Below, piece after piece: positions 22,521 through 34,049 of a DNA stretch of 64,000 bases. Source of the stretch: Pelodera strongyloides (Eukaryota; Nematoda; Chromadorea; Rhabditida; Rhabditidae); the NCBI GenBank assembly GCA_036852015.1, contig JAANDG010000015.1:248001-312000 (forward strand), read 5' to 3'. Position numbers and translations under genes: made by a program. Below the pieces are notes generated by a model that was given only the letters and a program-made list of their open reading frames with translations, was not told the DNA's origin and ran no database searches. Within the stretch, counting starts at the first letter, position 1; the number at the start of each line of letters is the position of its first letter.

Positions 22521-24647
22521 CTGAAAGTAATATTTTAAGAGAAATCAACCAACCTTACTTTTAGCGAAATCAACCAAAGACAATTCCTACTCGAGCGTTT
22601 ACCTTATTTAGAATGAGCTTTAATACATTCACTCTCTCCAGGGACAATCGTTTATGTGAAAATAGAACACATTTAAAAAGGAGGGAAACAGATTGCAATT
22701 GCGTATTGCTTTCGTTGGATGTATCAGTTGTAGCTGAGATTTTGTCTACTAGAATCCAAACTAAATCATAGAATTAGAGAATAGCGGGACAAAAGTTAAA
22801 GGTAAACGCAAAGTTGAACTTGTCCGGAGAATTGTTCGAGAAGAAGAACAAATCAATGATAATTTGGGGGGGGGGGACGCGAAGAATCGCACGCCTCCGC
22901 TGAGAATAAGAATTTAAGATGCAGATGCGGCCCTCTCCCGCTGAGACGAACGAATCCGATAAATTCGGATTTTATGGTATTAATGGAAAAACGTGGAGAC
23001 AAAGAAGAAGTAGTCTGCACATGATGACAAAGTCTAAAATTGTTATAAAGAATGTCAAATCAATAAGAGCGGAATCGACTTTCTTTCCCACAAATTGGGA
23101 CCGTTATAAATAACTAAGAAGACCATGAAACCCTGACCTCCGTTTAACTTAATACTGCTCACCATTATTTTCTGTGCATTATGACGTCTTAGTGCCTGAG
23201 TAAGCTTATTTCAGGGATAATTTTCAGGAAACACAGCTCGTTTCAAATGTGGAGAATAAGGCTACCGAAACAAAATAACAAGGTGTAACGTTGTATCGAA
23301 AACAAATTTGTCCGTAATATGTGAGGGTCACAACCTGTTCCTGGTGCAGGCGAATGTCAGACTAGCTCACTTTTTATGTAAAAAAATAATTCCCTTTAAT
23401 TATTGATTGAAGTGAGGCAAACGCAAAGGGAAGGTTATGGAGGGGGGAGGGTGAAATGGGCATTGGCTGTCAATCGAAGTGGGATATCCTTGGTGGTGGA
23501 AAGTAGGACACCAAAAGGGATGTGAGTAGTGGAGGACTGTGACATCGAAAGAGCGAGAGAGGGAGGGAAGGACACCATTTAACAAATTACGACTCGAATA
23601 TGCGAGGAGGACAACGCACTCAACCATTCTAATGCATAACAACAAGGTCACAAGGACGGATGGTGAACGTACTTCCCTTGTAATCAAAATAATAATAGGA
23701 AGCATTAGAAAATGAACATTGGAAACAAATAAACACATCGCAATGCGAGTATTCACTACCAGTTTGCTCAAATAACGACAATAATTTTGCAACTGTATTG
23801 TACGAAGTAAAAATTAAACGTAAATAAACTATTGTTTTATGGGACACACGCCCTAATGGCCTAATCCCCTGTTTACCAATGTGTGTGTTAATGGTGTGCA
23901 TCGGATGTAGTACATATGTGGGTTGGGGGTATAATTTGGGTGGCCCTTTTGGCTGCGGACCCCTATCGACCTCACTCCCTCTTCCTTGCATTCGTTCCTT
24001 TAGGTCCTATCCTCTGGGAGAGTTTCCCTCCTATTCTCCCTTCAAATACCCTTCCCTCCAGATTTACCTCAAAGCCCTCATTCGAAAGCAAACTACAAAT
24101 TTCGTTTTCCCAAAAAGGAAACCCGCTATTTTTGCTTAACTGATTGCGACCTTCCAGTAGGTTAAAAGTAGGCACTGAAACTTCTTGTTTTGCATTTATT
24201 CCGTCGATTAACCTATTTGGAAAATATGTTTTTATTCTCATAAGGCAAGATTTAAAAAAATCGGAAGTTCAGTAAATTGTTTCGCATATTCATTACTGCA
24301 TGTGCACCCATAAAAGTTCGCATTTTTTATGAACGAAACAACCATGAGTAAAATTTGAAGTAGCGAATTCTCGCATATATACAAACGCATTAGACAATAT
24401 ATACGCATATATCAGCTAGCTAAACCATTAGAGACACTCAAGTTCGTTCAAGTTGCGGGTGAAACACCACTTGCTAATTCAGTGCTCTGTTATTGTTTAG
24501 CTCCCTATTGTAATATCCGAACAAATGTTCTTCATTCGTCGATTCGTCAATGGCCAAATACACTTCGGGCATAATTCTTTTAGTCAAACTAGTCATTATT
24601 CGTTGTTTTAATATTTTTGATTTGTTAAGCCTGACCGGGGAATATTG

Positions 24648-24770
24648 TGAAATCTCTTCCTCTCTTCCGATCTCTCTCTAACTCTTTCTCTCTCACTGTA
24701 ACTGTGATTCCCTTTAACTCTCACTCCCTACTTTCTCTCTCTTTCTCTCTCTATACCTCTTTTTCTATCG
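24648..24770. repeat. Pyrimidine-rich (CT)n-like tract
   Basis: About 120 bp of the + strand consist mainly of C and T, with repeated TCTCTCT motifs interrupted by short ACT and AACT steps. It is simple-sequence DNA and explains the open frames in both strands here. Confidence 0.8.
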
Positions 24771-26658
24771 AAATGGTATGCGTATGTCCCCAGGCGCTCA
24801 CCATCTCCCTTCTAGGATATAACAATCCGACCCTTCAGTCACACACGCAACAATCACTCTCTCATTCTTAACGCCTCCCAAGACAATAAGAGCAGAGGAT
24901 TCAGAAAGATCGTTTCTATACAATGTAGTGAATATTTTCCATTGGGTTTTTTTAACTTCCTTAGTGGGATTGGGCTTTTCTACACCGCCTGTAGAAACCA
25001 TTTGCAGTAAAATTCCTTTCTGATACACATATTGTACTCCCTCTGTTGTTGACAAGTGTACTATAATCTGCGCTAATCAAGTCGCGCATTCTGGATCTAA
25101 AGCCTAGTTTCCATTAAATTATTGGTATTCTGGTAAAATATATAATGTTTTAGTTCCTAACTTTGCATTTTTGTATGAGTTTGTTGGCTTTGAATGAAGA
25201 CTAAATAATATTTTTTCCTTAAGAATCGTTCCTTATTTTGGGCCACATTTGGGCCTCAATTTTCCGGCTCTTTTCTGCAGAAATATTGTGGCTTCTTCAT
25301 GCCAGTAATTTTAGAGTTAGCTGCAGTTAACATTATTGATTGCGTGAACGCGGTAATGTACAAAATATAGAAACTCATAATTACAATATTTGAACACCTA
25401 TATTATTACAAATAATTAAAGGAAATTGAAGCAAGCTGCGGACTGCCAACTAGGAATTATTTTCTTTGTCTAAAGTTTTATGATTACGTTGAAGAATCTA
25501 GTATTTGGTAACATTTATAAAATACATCTTACCATTTCGTCGAGTATGTAAACCTGTAAACCAGCAGTTTGCTTAATCATCGACTTCTGTCGAGAAAGCA
25601 AAAGTCCCGTCCCGTTACCTAATCACGGATATTGTTTTACTTTCGATAACTGATTCATCGCCATTTCCTGCTTCGTGAATATTGTTTGTTGTGTTGAAGT
25701 CCGTCGAACCGGAAGTCGAGCAGCCAAGTGCGCGAAATCGATCAAACCACCGACGTGCAATGCAAAGCATAATTAATTATTTGTTGGGTTTGTGTATTAT
25801 TTAGTTTTGACTGCATGTAATCTGTTGGAGGTTGCATATCTTAGTCTCGGTTATTGTTTCGTCAACGCTGTAAAATTACACTGGTGGCCAGCACAGAAAC
25901 AGAATCCATTTTTGTGTGCGTTTCGCTAGGCCCAGACTTCATGCATATATTGCATGCTCGATTGTACATTTGCTTATAAATATTATATTTATTAGTGGGA
26001 AACTTTCTTACTGTGCTCAACTCAACTCTGATTTTATTTCAAATCTTACATACCGACATTTCACTAATAGATTTTTAAGAGTTAGCATATTTTAGTGCCA
26101 ACGCAGCGTTTGTCGCGCTTGTTGTAAAATATGTGTGTATCCTTCCCTGTGTGGGGGTTATTTTCTTCCCTCCTCTATTGATCTTCAAAACCGCCATGTA
26201 TTGGAGGCCTCCCTTTCAAAGTAGAGCAACTATTTGGAAACGTTTCCAGACTGTCCATGACTTTCCCCATCCATTGAAAGAGTGTAAGAGTGTGCACATA
26301 TCAGTGACAAAACACTTTCGAAGAGTATTTTCAACGTCAAATGTTTTATCTTTCCACCCTACTTTCTAACGGTGTCACATGCCAGTCTCATTGAACAAAT
26401 ATTTCCTTTGATCGCAACAAATCGAAAGAGCAATGCGTGTTTACGCCTGCCCTCTTTTTACCCAACGTTTATAAAAACAACCAACAATTCCTTTATCTGA
26501 TATTGCTGTCTTATTCACAGCTGTCCTGTCAGACTATTCGGGTACTATCTTTTTGATGCGAAATTGCAGTATCTATTATCGATTATACCTATAGCGTTCG
26601 TTGGAATACCATTTCATGTTTTGCGAATAGTTTTCCTTTGCCTTTTCAGTGCCAAGAC

Positions 26659-26690
26659 ATACATAACATAACATAACATAACATAACATT
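26659..26690. repeat. ATAAC pentanucleotide microsatellite
   Basis: About six tandem copies of ACATA/CATAA run directly into a segment (26681-26703) that also occurs at 49097-49119. The microsatellite may therefore have grown from the edge of a dispersed repeat. Confidence 0.85.
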
Positions 26691-27241
26691 TATTACGAAC
26701 ATAAAATGTCGCACAAGTTTTGTCGAGGCAATACCACAATGAATAACTATGAAACGTGAAAATGTAAATCCCTTGTACTTCACATTGCGCGCTGTTGCAT
26801 ACAAATAAACTATTTAATGCAAATTGCAGCTCAATTTATTCCGAAATTCTATTCAATGAACAGAAACGAATGTTTCGGATTACTTTCAAGTGATAGCCAG
26901 GTTCTATGTGCTAAAGAGTGTCGATGTGCTTAATTACTTAATTGCTCACAATCAGAAACATCGTGACGTTGGATCTGCCTCTTTAAGTGTGCGAAGAGTG
27001 AGGCCCATAAGTTATGCATACATTGAACATAAACGAATTTTCATATAAAATGTCTTTTATCACACGGAACGGCGGTTCCATTATATCTTTCCCTCTTTTG
27101 CTCTGTGTAATGTTCGCCCAGACACGTACCACATTTTCCTTGTTTTTTTCCCTATAGCTAGGAAATTATTATTTGTATGCTTCACAATATGCATTTCAGA
27201 TATTTCAACTATAAAAAAGACTGTCCAAAGTGTCAATATCA

Positions 27242-30200
27242 ATGAGCAATTCCGCATCCAAAAAGAAACAGGATGAAAGGAATTCAAAGATAATTAGGTA
27301 GTTTATTCTGTGGTCTTGTTTGATTTCGTTTGACATCATAGGAGCAACATGTTTTGGACATTTCGAACCACTGGGAAATTAGTTCAATTTCCTATCCCTC
27401 CGACAATTGGCATATTGGAAAATAATGTGATGGAAAATGAATATGGAAAAGAAAACAATTTGATTAATATGGTCTCTATTTTATAAACTTGCTCCATTCT
27501 AAAAGGCTAACTATTAGGCTTGGTGATAATACATATATGTTCAGAGAATTGGCTGCGCAACCCGAGAATCGGTTCTGTTTCGAATGCGGACAGCGAGGAC
27601 CCACCTATGTGAACATCACCGAAGGCTCATTTTGTTGCTCAACATGCTCCGGATTACTGTAAGTTGTTGTACATTCAATATTTTGTCTCCGCTCTTTTTA
27701 CGCTCAAAACTTTCGTTTACTCATAAAGTAACTGCAAATTCAAGAAACCATCTGCACAAAACAATTGTTGATTCTTTTTAGACGAGGTCTCAACCCTCCA
27801 CACCGAGTCAAATCAATATCCATGGCCACTTTTTCTAATGAAGAATTAGACAAGATTAGGGCACTTGGAAACTTGGAGAATCACAAGATGTGGTTGGGCC
27901 TTTATGATGGAAGTCCACCGAAATTCGCATCAAGGGATGATTTGCAATCGTTCTTAGTCAAGGTAGGTTGCGTCTGTTTGGTGAAAACAACTGTGGAATA
28001 CTCTGGTTGGCTGTGACGGAGAATCAGTTCGGCCGAAAAACTTTTTACATTGTTTAGAAATATGAAAAGCGAGCGTGGTACGTATCCAAAGAGGAAATGG
28101 CCGAACAGGAGAGGATTATGAACCAAGCGAAAGAAAGGGCATCCCAAGGAACCGTTAGCATTGCGAGTGACTCGAGCAGTCAGTTGGTGAGTAGTTAAGG
28201 CCCTTCAATTTGTGTTTTTACATAAAATTATGTAATGCATTGCCTAGAAGTTTTTTATTCAATACAAAAAAGTTCAAGAAATTTTCAACGCACACACTGC
28301 ACACTCACAATGAAAGGAATAAACGCGCAGGTGGTCATTTGTACGAGCAGAGACCACTAGCAATAAGGAATAGTTTTTCAGTGGGGCCATGTGTTATTGG
28401 AAACTAGTCGTAATCTTATCTCTTTCTAGACGGGTGATATTCCATCGCAGGACCCATTTTCCGATGCTTTCTCGATGACCACGAAACTACCGTCAACGTC
28501 AGGTGCGTACTTTCTGAAGTATTCACAAAATGCTGCTTCCATTTTGCAAAGTGTTCTGCTACATAACTAGTGCTGCATCAACATGGAATGTCTTTTCATG
28601 TCTATTCTTTAGTCGAAGTGAACACTCAGCTATCTTTCTCTCCTCCAGCGCACCTTGCTCCACCTCCGCCGTTTGTAAGTACTATTTATAACTTCACACA
28701 ACCGTTTCACAGGAGTTCATTGGTGTATGCTTTATAAAGCAGACTCTTTCAAGCAACCCTAAAACCACTTGATAAAAATATTTCAGTTCCCCAGTAATCA
28801 GAGTAGCGGGACTTCGGTTAATCAACTACCAACAAGGACCGAACCTCAACCAGTCGATCCATTCCGTCCACAGCGAACAAAACGAGTAAGTAGTTCAATA
28901 CCAGTATTGCAATTGGTTATGCAATTATCTAAACGACAGTTTGTTATAGTATTACAGTAGGATATGCAAATATGCAAATATGATCTAAACGACAGTTTGT
29001 TGTAGTGTTACAGTTGAATATGCAAATATGCAAATATGATCTAAACGACAGTTTTCGTTCCAAATACATTTCTCCCCATTGCAGTCAAGCACGACAATGT
29101 CGGATCCATTTGCAAATTTCGATAAACAATTCGGCACAATGACTTTACAACCTGCTAACAAAGGTAATCTGATAATACAGCTATCTATTTTAAGGAAATA
29201 TCTATTACACAAAACGTTAGCATGTAACAGAGCACTCCCAAACACTGTCCTTCATTTCAGCCGAACCTCACAACAATATTTCCGGATCCAAATCGGTCGA
29301 CAATGTAGCAGTGAGTTGTTCACTTATTTGAAATTTTCAACTTTGCTATATATATGTGACAATATTGTGCCTTTATGAAATATACGTTTTAGGGATGTTC
29401 AACATCACAAAACGATAAATACTCTGCCCTAGCCCAATTGGATCAGGTGAGAAAAAAAATATATGTGTATCTTGTCTTGTTTCGATCGATGTTAAAAATC
29501 ATTACTCCTACAAGGTAGATAGCTGCCCCTTGGATCTAAGCGTACGTGGGTTCCCTAAGTGGGTCCGACCCTCGTGTTGAAGATTAAATAAAGACTTTTG
29601 AAATTCAGATGTTCCACACACCTCCAACATCTTCACAGACTGGAACAACGAGTAAAGGTAACGGTATTCAACTATTTTTTTTTATTCAAATACCATATGA
29701 GTATCTCTGTAGTAGGTATTTGGTCATTGTTTTCGTTAAGGGGTGTTTCATTTCAGCATGGCCAAATTCACCCCTCTCCCGGCCGGTTTCAATGAATGCC
29801 CCTTTGAATCCCACAGTGTCTCAACGAACAAATATGCCATCTCAACCACACAATCCCTTCGCACCAGTCACTATGCAACAGCAATATCAACAGGCGAGTC
29901 GCCACTAGTTAAAATCCTGCCAAACAGTTTGAAAGCAGCAGGATATTTGAACGCTTACCACTTTAGGTTCCCGTTTCTGCACAACAAAGCTTATGGAACA
30001 ACCCCTTTACGAATGGCGCGCAGTTCGGACAACAGGTAACTAGGTTTCTTTTAAACAACAGACTAGAAGAGTTTTTACATATCTAATATATCGCTAATCG
30101 CTATTTTTCAGTTTCCCGCAATGCGTCCGAACGGAACGAACACAAACGGGATTCATCAGCCACAAAAACCAGGTAAGCGAAGATGAATACGAACGTTAGT

Positions 30201-30910
30201 TGAAGATTTTTAGCGTATTGAATTTATTGTGTAGAACAGATGAGACATTTTATCAAGTATTTCCAGTCGCGTGGAATCAACAAGCATTCACCAATCCGTT
30301 TGGTCCCATCCCAAAGAGCAATACGTTCGGTTGTTTTGGAGATTTCTCCTCGAAACAGGTGATTTCGCAATATATTACAGAGGAACAAAAAGTGTGTAGA
30401 AACAACCGAAAATAACTTCGCAAAGTAGTTTTTCTACACGCCTCTAACAAACAGATTTACGAGTGAATGAATTAACAAGCAATCAAATGTTTGAGTGGAA
30501 TAAAATAATTATATTATTCATAGATTCCGTCCCATTCAACGATGCAATTTGGCCCAAACGCAACGCAGAACATCGCATGTGAGCACTTTTCAAGTATTAT
30601 TCGCTCAACTCATTATTAGAAAATAAACTATGTATGTTTTCGATAGACCTCCGTTTAGTAACTGTACGTATTTATGTTTATTTTCAGCTTCTGGTCAAAC
30701 ATTCACAACGGGTACTTGTGGAGCGCAACCATTTGTGAGTCTAGTTATATACACATCATACCGAGAGAATGTTGTTTAAGCAGTTATTCGTAAAATCACA
30801 TCTGATTTCGAACTGAGTGCATCGAATACATTTCGCTTATTTGATTCTCCGATGTTTAGGTAAACACACAAATGAACACGGCACAACACAACTGGAATCC
30901 ATTTACATGA
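27242..30910 (+). CDS. AGFG1: ArfGAP with FG/NPF repeats (AGFG/Drongo type)
   Basis: Eighteen exons join in phase to 485 residues, with boundaries at 27242-27297, 27545-27658, 27782-27962, 28058-28186, 28430-28502, 28613-28674, 28787-28885, 29085-29163, 29261-29310, 29393-29446, 29609-29657, 29757-29893, 29967-30035, 30112-30172, 30267-30358, 30524-30578, 30688-30734 and 30860-30910. An ArfGAP zinc finger (CFECGQRGPTYVN, CCSTC) is followed by LRGLNPPHRVKSIS, the hallmark of the AGFG group, and by KYEKRAWYV. The rest is low-complexity, with repeated NPF, DPF and FG-type motifs (SDPFANF, NPFAPV, NNPFTN, TNPFGP, WNPFT at the C-terminus). These motifs bind EH-domain and clathrin-adaptor proteins in endocytosis; human AGFG1 also associates with nuclear export. 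The intron after 29893 has a GC donor (CAG/GCGAGT). Confidence 0.93.
28927..29053. repeat. 56-bp tandem repeat with octamer motifs
   Basis: Two full copies and a partial third copy of a 56-bp unit start at 28927, 28983 and 29039, in the intron just before the 29085 exon of the AGFG gene. Each full copy contains ATGCAAATATGCAAATATG, that is, two overlapping ATGCAAAT octamers of the kind bound by POU-domain factors. Confidence 0.9.
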
Positions 30911-31776
30911 AATGCATTTCTACTTTCCCATTCGCATTCCTTTGTTTTCTAAATTTTTCATAAAATGCTTGAGCGTCATGATAAAACAGTGATATTGTAT
31001 CTTTTCCAGTCTTTATAGAACTGACCTCGCTTAGTTATTTAATGCTTCAGACGTTGTGATAATTTTTTTTTGTTATTTTTTTCTAAGTATGTATTGTCAT
31101 AAGACATATTGTCGCTTGGCGCGTTCGCAAATGCCTTACTATTATCCTTGTTTTGATTACCAGTTGCATGTATTCTTAAAAAGCCATAGCATCCCGGATG
31201 CCAGAAGTCATTGCTGACAATGAGGCAGGTTCAGTATACTCATAAGCTTTTGCGTAGTTCACGATTGTACGGAAAGCGTAGTCAAGTCAAACTCTTTTAT
31301 CACTATTTGATTGTTGCTTTTCAAGCCTGTCACCGCTATTTCTATCTCATCAAATGGTGCTTTCAATAATTTGATGATTCATCCATAATTTATTTTCGAA
31401 CATTCTTGCAGCGTAATCAATAAATTACTACTAATAAGAGAAATACTTAGCATTTATAAATGAAATACAAGAGAAAAAGTACACGTAATAAGCAACGGTT
31501 CACGGAATAATAATGCAATTTATGTACAGCTTGTTTGACACCGGCCTTAGTTTACATGTTCTTACAGAAGCTCATAATAAAATCAGCGAACGTGTTAGAT
31601 AAAATTAACGGAAATATACAGGTTTGAAAAAAATGTGGCATGGGTGGCGTCGGAAACAGTCATCAAGAACGAATCAAAGGTGAAGAACAAAAAAAAACAT
31701 ATTTTCAGACAGGATTAAAAACGGTGTGACGATTAGTTCATACCAGTAGCACAAATAAAAATAATACGAATAATCA
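30911..31776. other. Intergenic between convergent AGFG and FIS1 genes
   Basis: AT-rich 3' regions only. A possible AATAAA lies near 31418 on the + strand. No supported open frame. Confidence 0.5.
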
Positions 31777-32921
31777 TTACTTCTTTGCCGCAAAAAGAGC
31801 CATAGCCAGGATTCCTCCAACAATTGCGGCTCCACCACCTATAATCGCAGCACCAAGGAGACCGTCTGAAAAAAATTGATTACATATTTCGCATAAGATG
31901 CTAAATGAAAATATTTTGCACGATATTACGGAAATCAACAAACATTAAAGCTTTATGAGTACCATAAATAGGTATGAAAAAAAAATCATACCACTGCGCA
32001 TTTTCTTTTCGATAACGTTCTTCAGCTCTCTGGCCTGTCGGTTGTGTGATTCGGCACTTAGGAGAATCTCCAAATAGGCAAGTGCACGATCGTAATCCTG
32101 AAGCGAATTAATTTGAAAGAATATTGAACTACAATGGTAGCCGCGACTGGGACTGCGCAACAAGATGGATAATTGTCATAATCAGCACTTCAGAAGAAGG
32201 GAATGACAGATAGAATTAGCGTATTGTTGTTTTTCATAAAATCAATAAACTCTTATTATTATTATTATTAAAGTCCCCTACAACAAAAGACAAACATACT
32301 TTGAGACGGGCGTTTGCCACGGCAAGGTAGTAGACATAATCTCGCTTCGACATATCTTCAGGTTCTTTGCGGAGAAGTTCTAAATGGTTACGAATTACAT
32401 TGAAAATGCCATAACAATCACGAATATAAATTTTAATCAAGTATGCATCCTAGTTTCGTAAAGAACATGTCAAAAGAGTAGGCCTTACCTTCAAGGAGCA
32501 TTATTCCTTCCTGGACATCTTTCTTAGTTGACTTAATCAATCCGTGTGCGTAAGCGAAAGTGCAAGCCACACTCGGGTGTCCTCTCTTCACTTGAGTTTC
32601 ATACTGATCACGGAATTTCTGGAAAAATATAAGAATAAAAAATGCATAAGAAACAAATGCGTGACGAAATGGCGAATATGATCAATGGTTAGCAGATGCA
32701 TAAGAACTCACAAGAAGCTCATTTTCGGCTGATTCTGAGGGAAAACAAACATTTACTACGTCGGAGCCGGTTCCCCACGAATCTATGAATTTATTTGTTC
32801 TATTGATAAATCAGCACATTTAAATTATGAAAATCTACAGCTAACAGAAACATCGAGTATTTACCTCCAGTTCATATGGATCAATTCGTTCATCCAATAC
32901 GTTCTCTACATCCATCAGCAT
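31777..32921 (-). CDS. FIS1: Mitochondrial fission protein FIS1
   Basis: Five exons on the - strand (32865-32921, 32489-32618, 32300-32379, 31992-32097, 31777-31865) join in phase to 153 residues; human FIS1 has 152. The TPR-like helical core is recognisable by FAYAHGLIKSTKKDVQEGI, LLEELLRKEPEDMSKRDY, VYYLAVANARLK and DYDRALAYLEILLSAE. The C-terminus has a glycine-rich membrane anchor (LLGAAIIGGGAAIVGGILAM) ending in AAKK, the tail-anchor arrangement used on the mitochondrial outer membrane and peroxisomes. The family recruits fission machinery and works in mitophagy. The ATG is 2 bp downstream of a strong acceptor (CTGTTTCAG), consistent with trans-splicing; a second in-frame ATG follows two codons later. 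C. elegans has two paralogues (fis-1, fis-2) and I cannot tell which this matches. Confidence 0.93.
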
Positions 32922-33901
32922 GTCTGAAACAGAATTTGGAAATAAATAAATAGTACGTAGCAAATGAAATAAATAATATTTAGAAAAAAGCGGCAAACAA
33001 ACTGCAACTTGCACAAGAGAAAAAACAACCACACGAAAAACTACGGAATTTATGTATGGTTTCACACACGATAAGGAATAAAAGTTAGAAATATTACATA
33101 CACATACCACATAACAATTCACCCAAGGAGTGATGAAATCACCCACGGAGCTGTGTTGTGAAAGGCGTTCGGACGGGAGAATGTGCGGGCACTATGCCCT
33201 AGTACGCGGAAAACCGCACGACAATCAAAAAAGCGGGAATTCAAAATGGGGTGTACAGACCGGCTGGTCCGAGTATTTCGCATCACATTGAAAGTTAAAT
33301 AAAATAGAAGCTTCCCATTCATGGAAACAATGTAATACGGTTGTAAATGATACTTACGTAACAAAGTTCTATTTGATGGCCATTTACTAATGCTTGAGAA
33401 ATGCTCTCATAATGCATAACATATATAATTGTGGGAATGCATCAACTAAAAACCGCGTATGAAGCTTCCTTTTGCTTTCAAATATTTTTTGTGACTTTAA
33501 CAGAACTTTCTTTGCGTACTATTGTTTATGGGCTTATCAATCGCAGTTGAACGTGTTGCATTGCTGAACGTGGCTAATTGATGATCACACTACAACAGAC
33601 TACAAAAGTCATGTGGACAGCTGACTGATATATAAGAGTGACCCTCACAAATAAGACCTGTACCTAGCTTCATTTTCTCTAGTCCTATTGTCCATTTATA
33701 AAAGCTATTCTTCAATTATACACTCGCTTCAAGTTTCCTTTTAGGTTACTCATTTCTTTCGAATGTTCTGCATTATTCTGTTCCCTTTGGCTGAATTTTC
33801 CTAATATACATAAACCTTGAATGTAAATAAGCAAAAATAATTATTAGAAATTGTTCCCCTTCTCCGTAAATATGAATTTATGTAAATATGATTTCGTAAA
33901 T
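32922..33901. other. Intergenic between divergent FIS1 and thioesterase genes
   Basis: No gene. It holds a GC-rich block at about 33120-33290 (GAATGTGCGGGCACTATGCC and similar) that stands out from AT-rich surroundings and may be a dispersed repeat. The rest should include the promoters of both genes. Confidence 0.45.
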
Positions 33902-34019
33902 ATGAATTTTCGTAAATATGAATTTGTACTAATAATGCCTCTGAACAATAATCTATTTTAATGAATTTTCGTAAATATGAATTCGTATTAATGATGCCTC
34001 TGAACAATAATCTATTTTA
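33902..34019. repeat. 59-bp tandem duplication upstream of the thioesterase gene
   Basis: Two 59-bp copies start at 33902 and 33961 and differ at a few positions. The unit contains GTAAATATGAATT, which also recurs singly several times between 33865 and 33930. The second copy ends about 30 bp before the thioesterase start codon, so it lies in the promoter or 5' leader intron. Confidence 0.9.
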
Positions 34020-34049
34020 GATTAAAAAAAAACTATTTTTCAGTAAATA

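Larger units (their letters stand above)
22521..27241. other. Gene-poor 4.7 kb with low-complexity tracts
   Basis: No supported gene. The stretch contains a G homopolymer near 22866-22875, purine-rich DNA around 23430-23580, a pyrimidine-rich tract at 24648-24770 and an AACAT microsatellite at 26659-26690. Open frames in these tracts (for example 23879-24143 on + and 23972-24241 on -) owe their length to biased composition. A - strand frame at 24798-25055 has more protein-like composition (GVEKPNPTKEVKKTQWKI) but no splice context. The stretch could be the long intron of the unrecognised gene ending at 21659, or the promoter region of the AGFG gene. Confidence 0.4.

Noticed and set aside
23400..24241. 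Overlapping long frames on both strands
   Set aside because: They lie in purine- or pyrimidine-biased low-complexity DNA that has few stops in any frame.
28927..29053. CRISPR-like array
   Set aside because: Units are contiguous with no spacers and lie in a eukaryotic intron; it is a tandem duplication.
32700..32740. Extra FIS1 exon encoding SAENELL
   Set aside because: It has splice-like ends, but its length breaks phase, while direct joining of the neighbouring exons matches the family without a gap.
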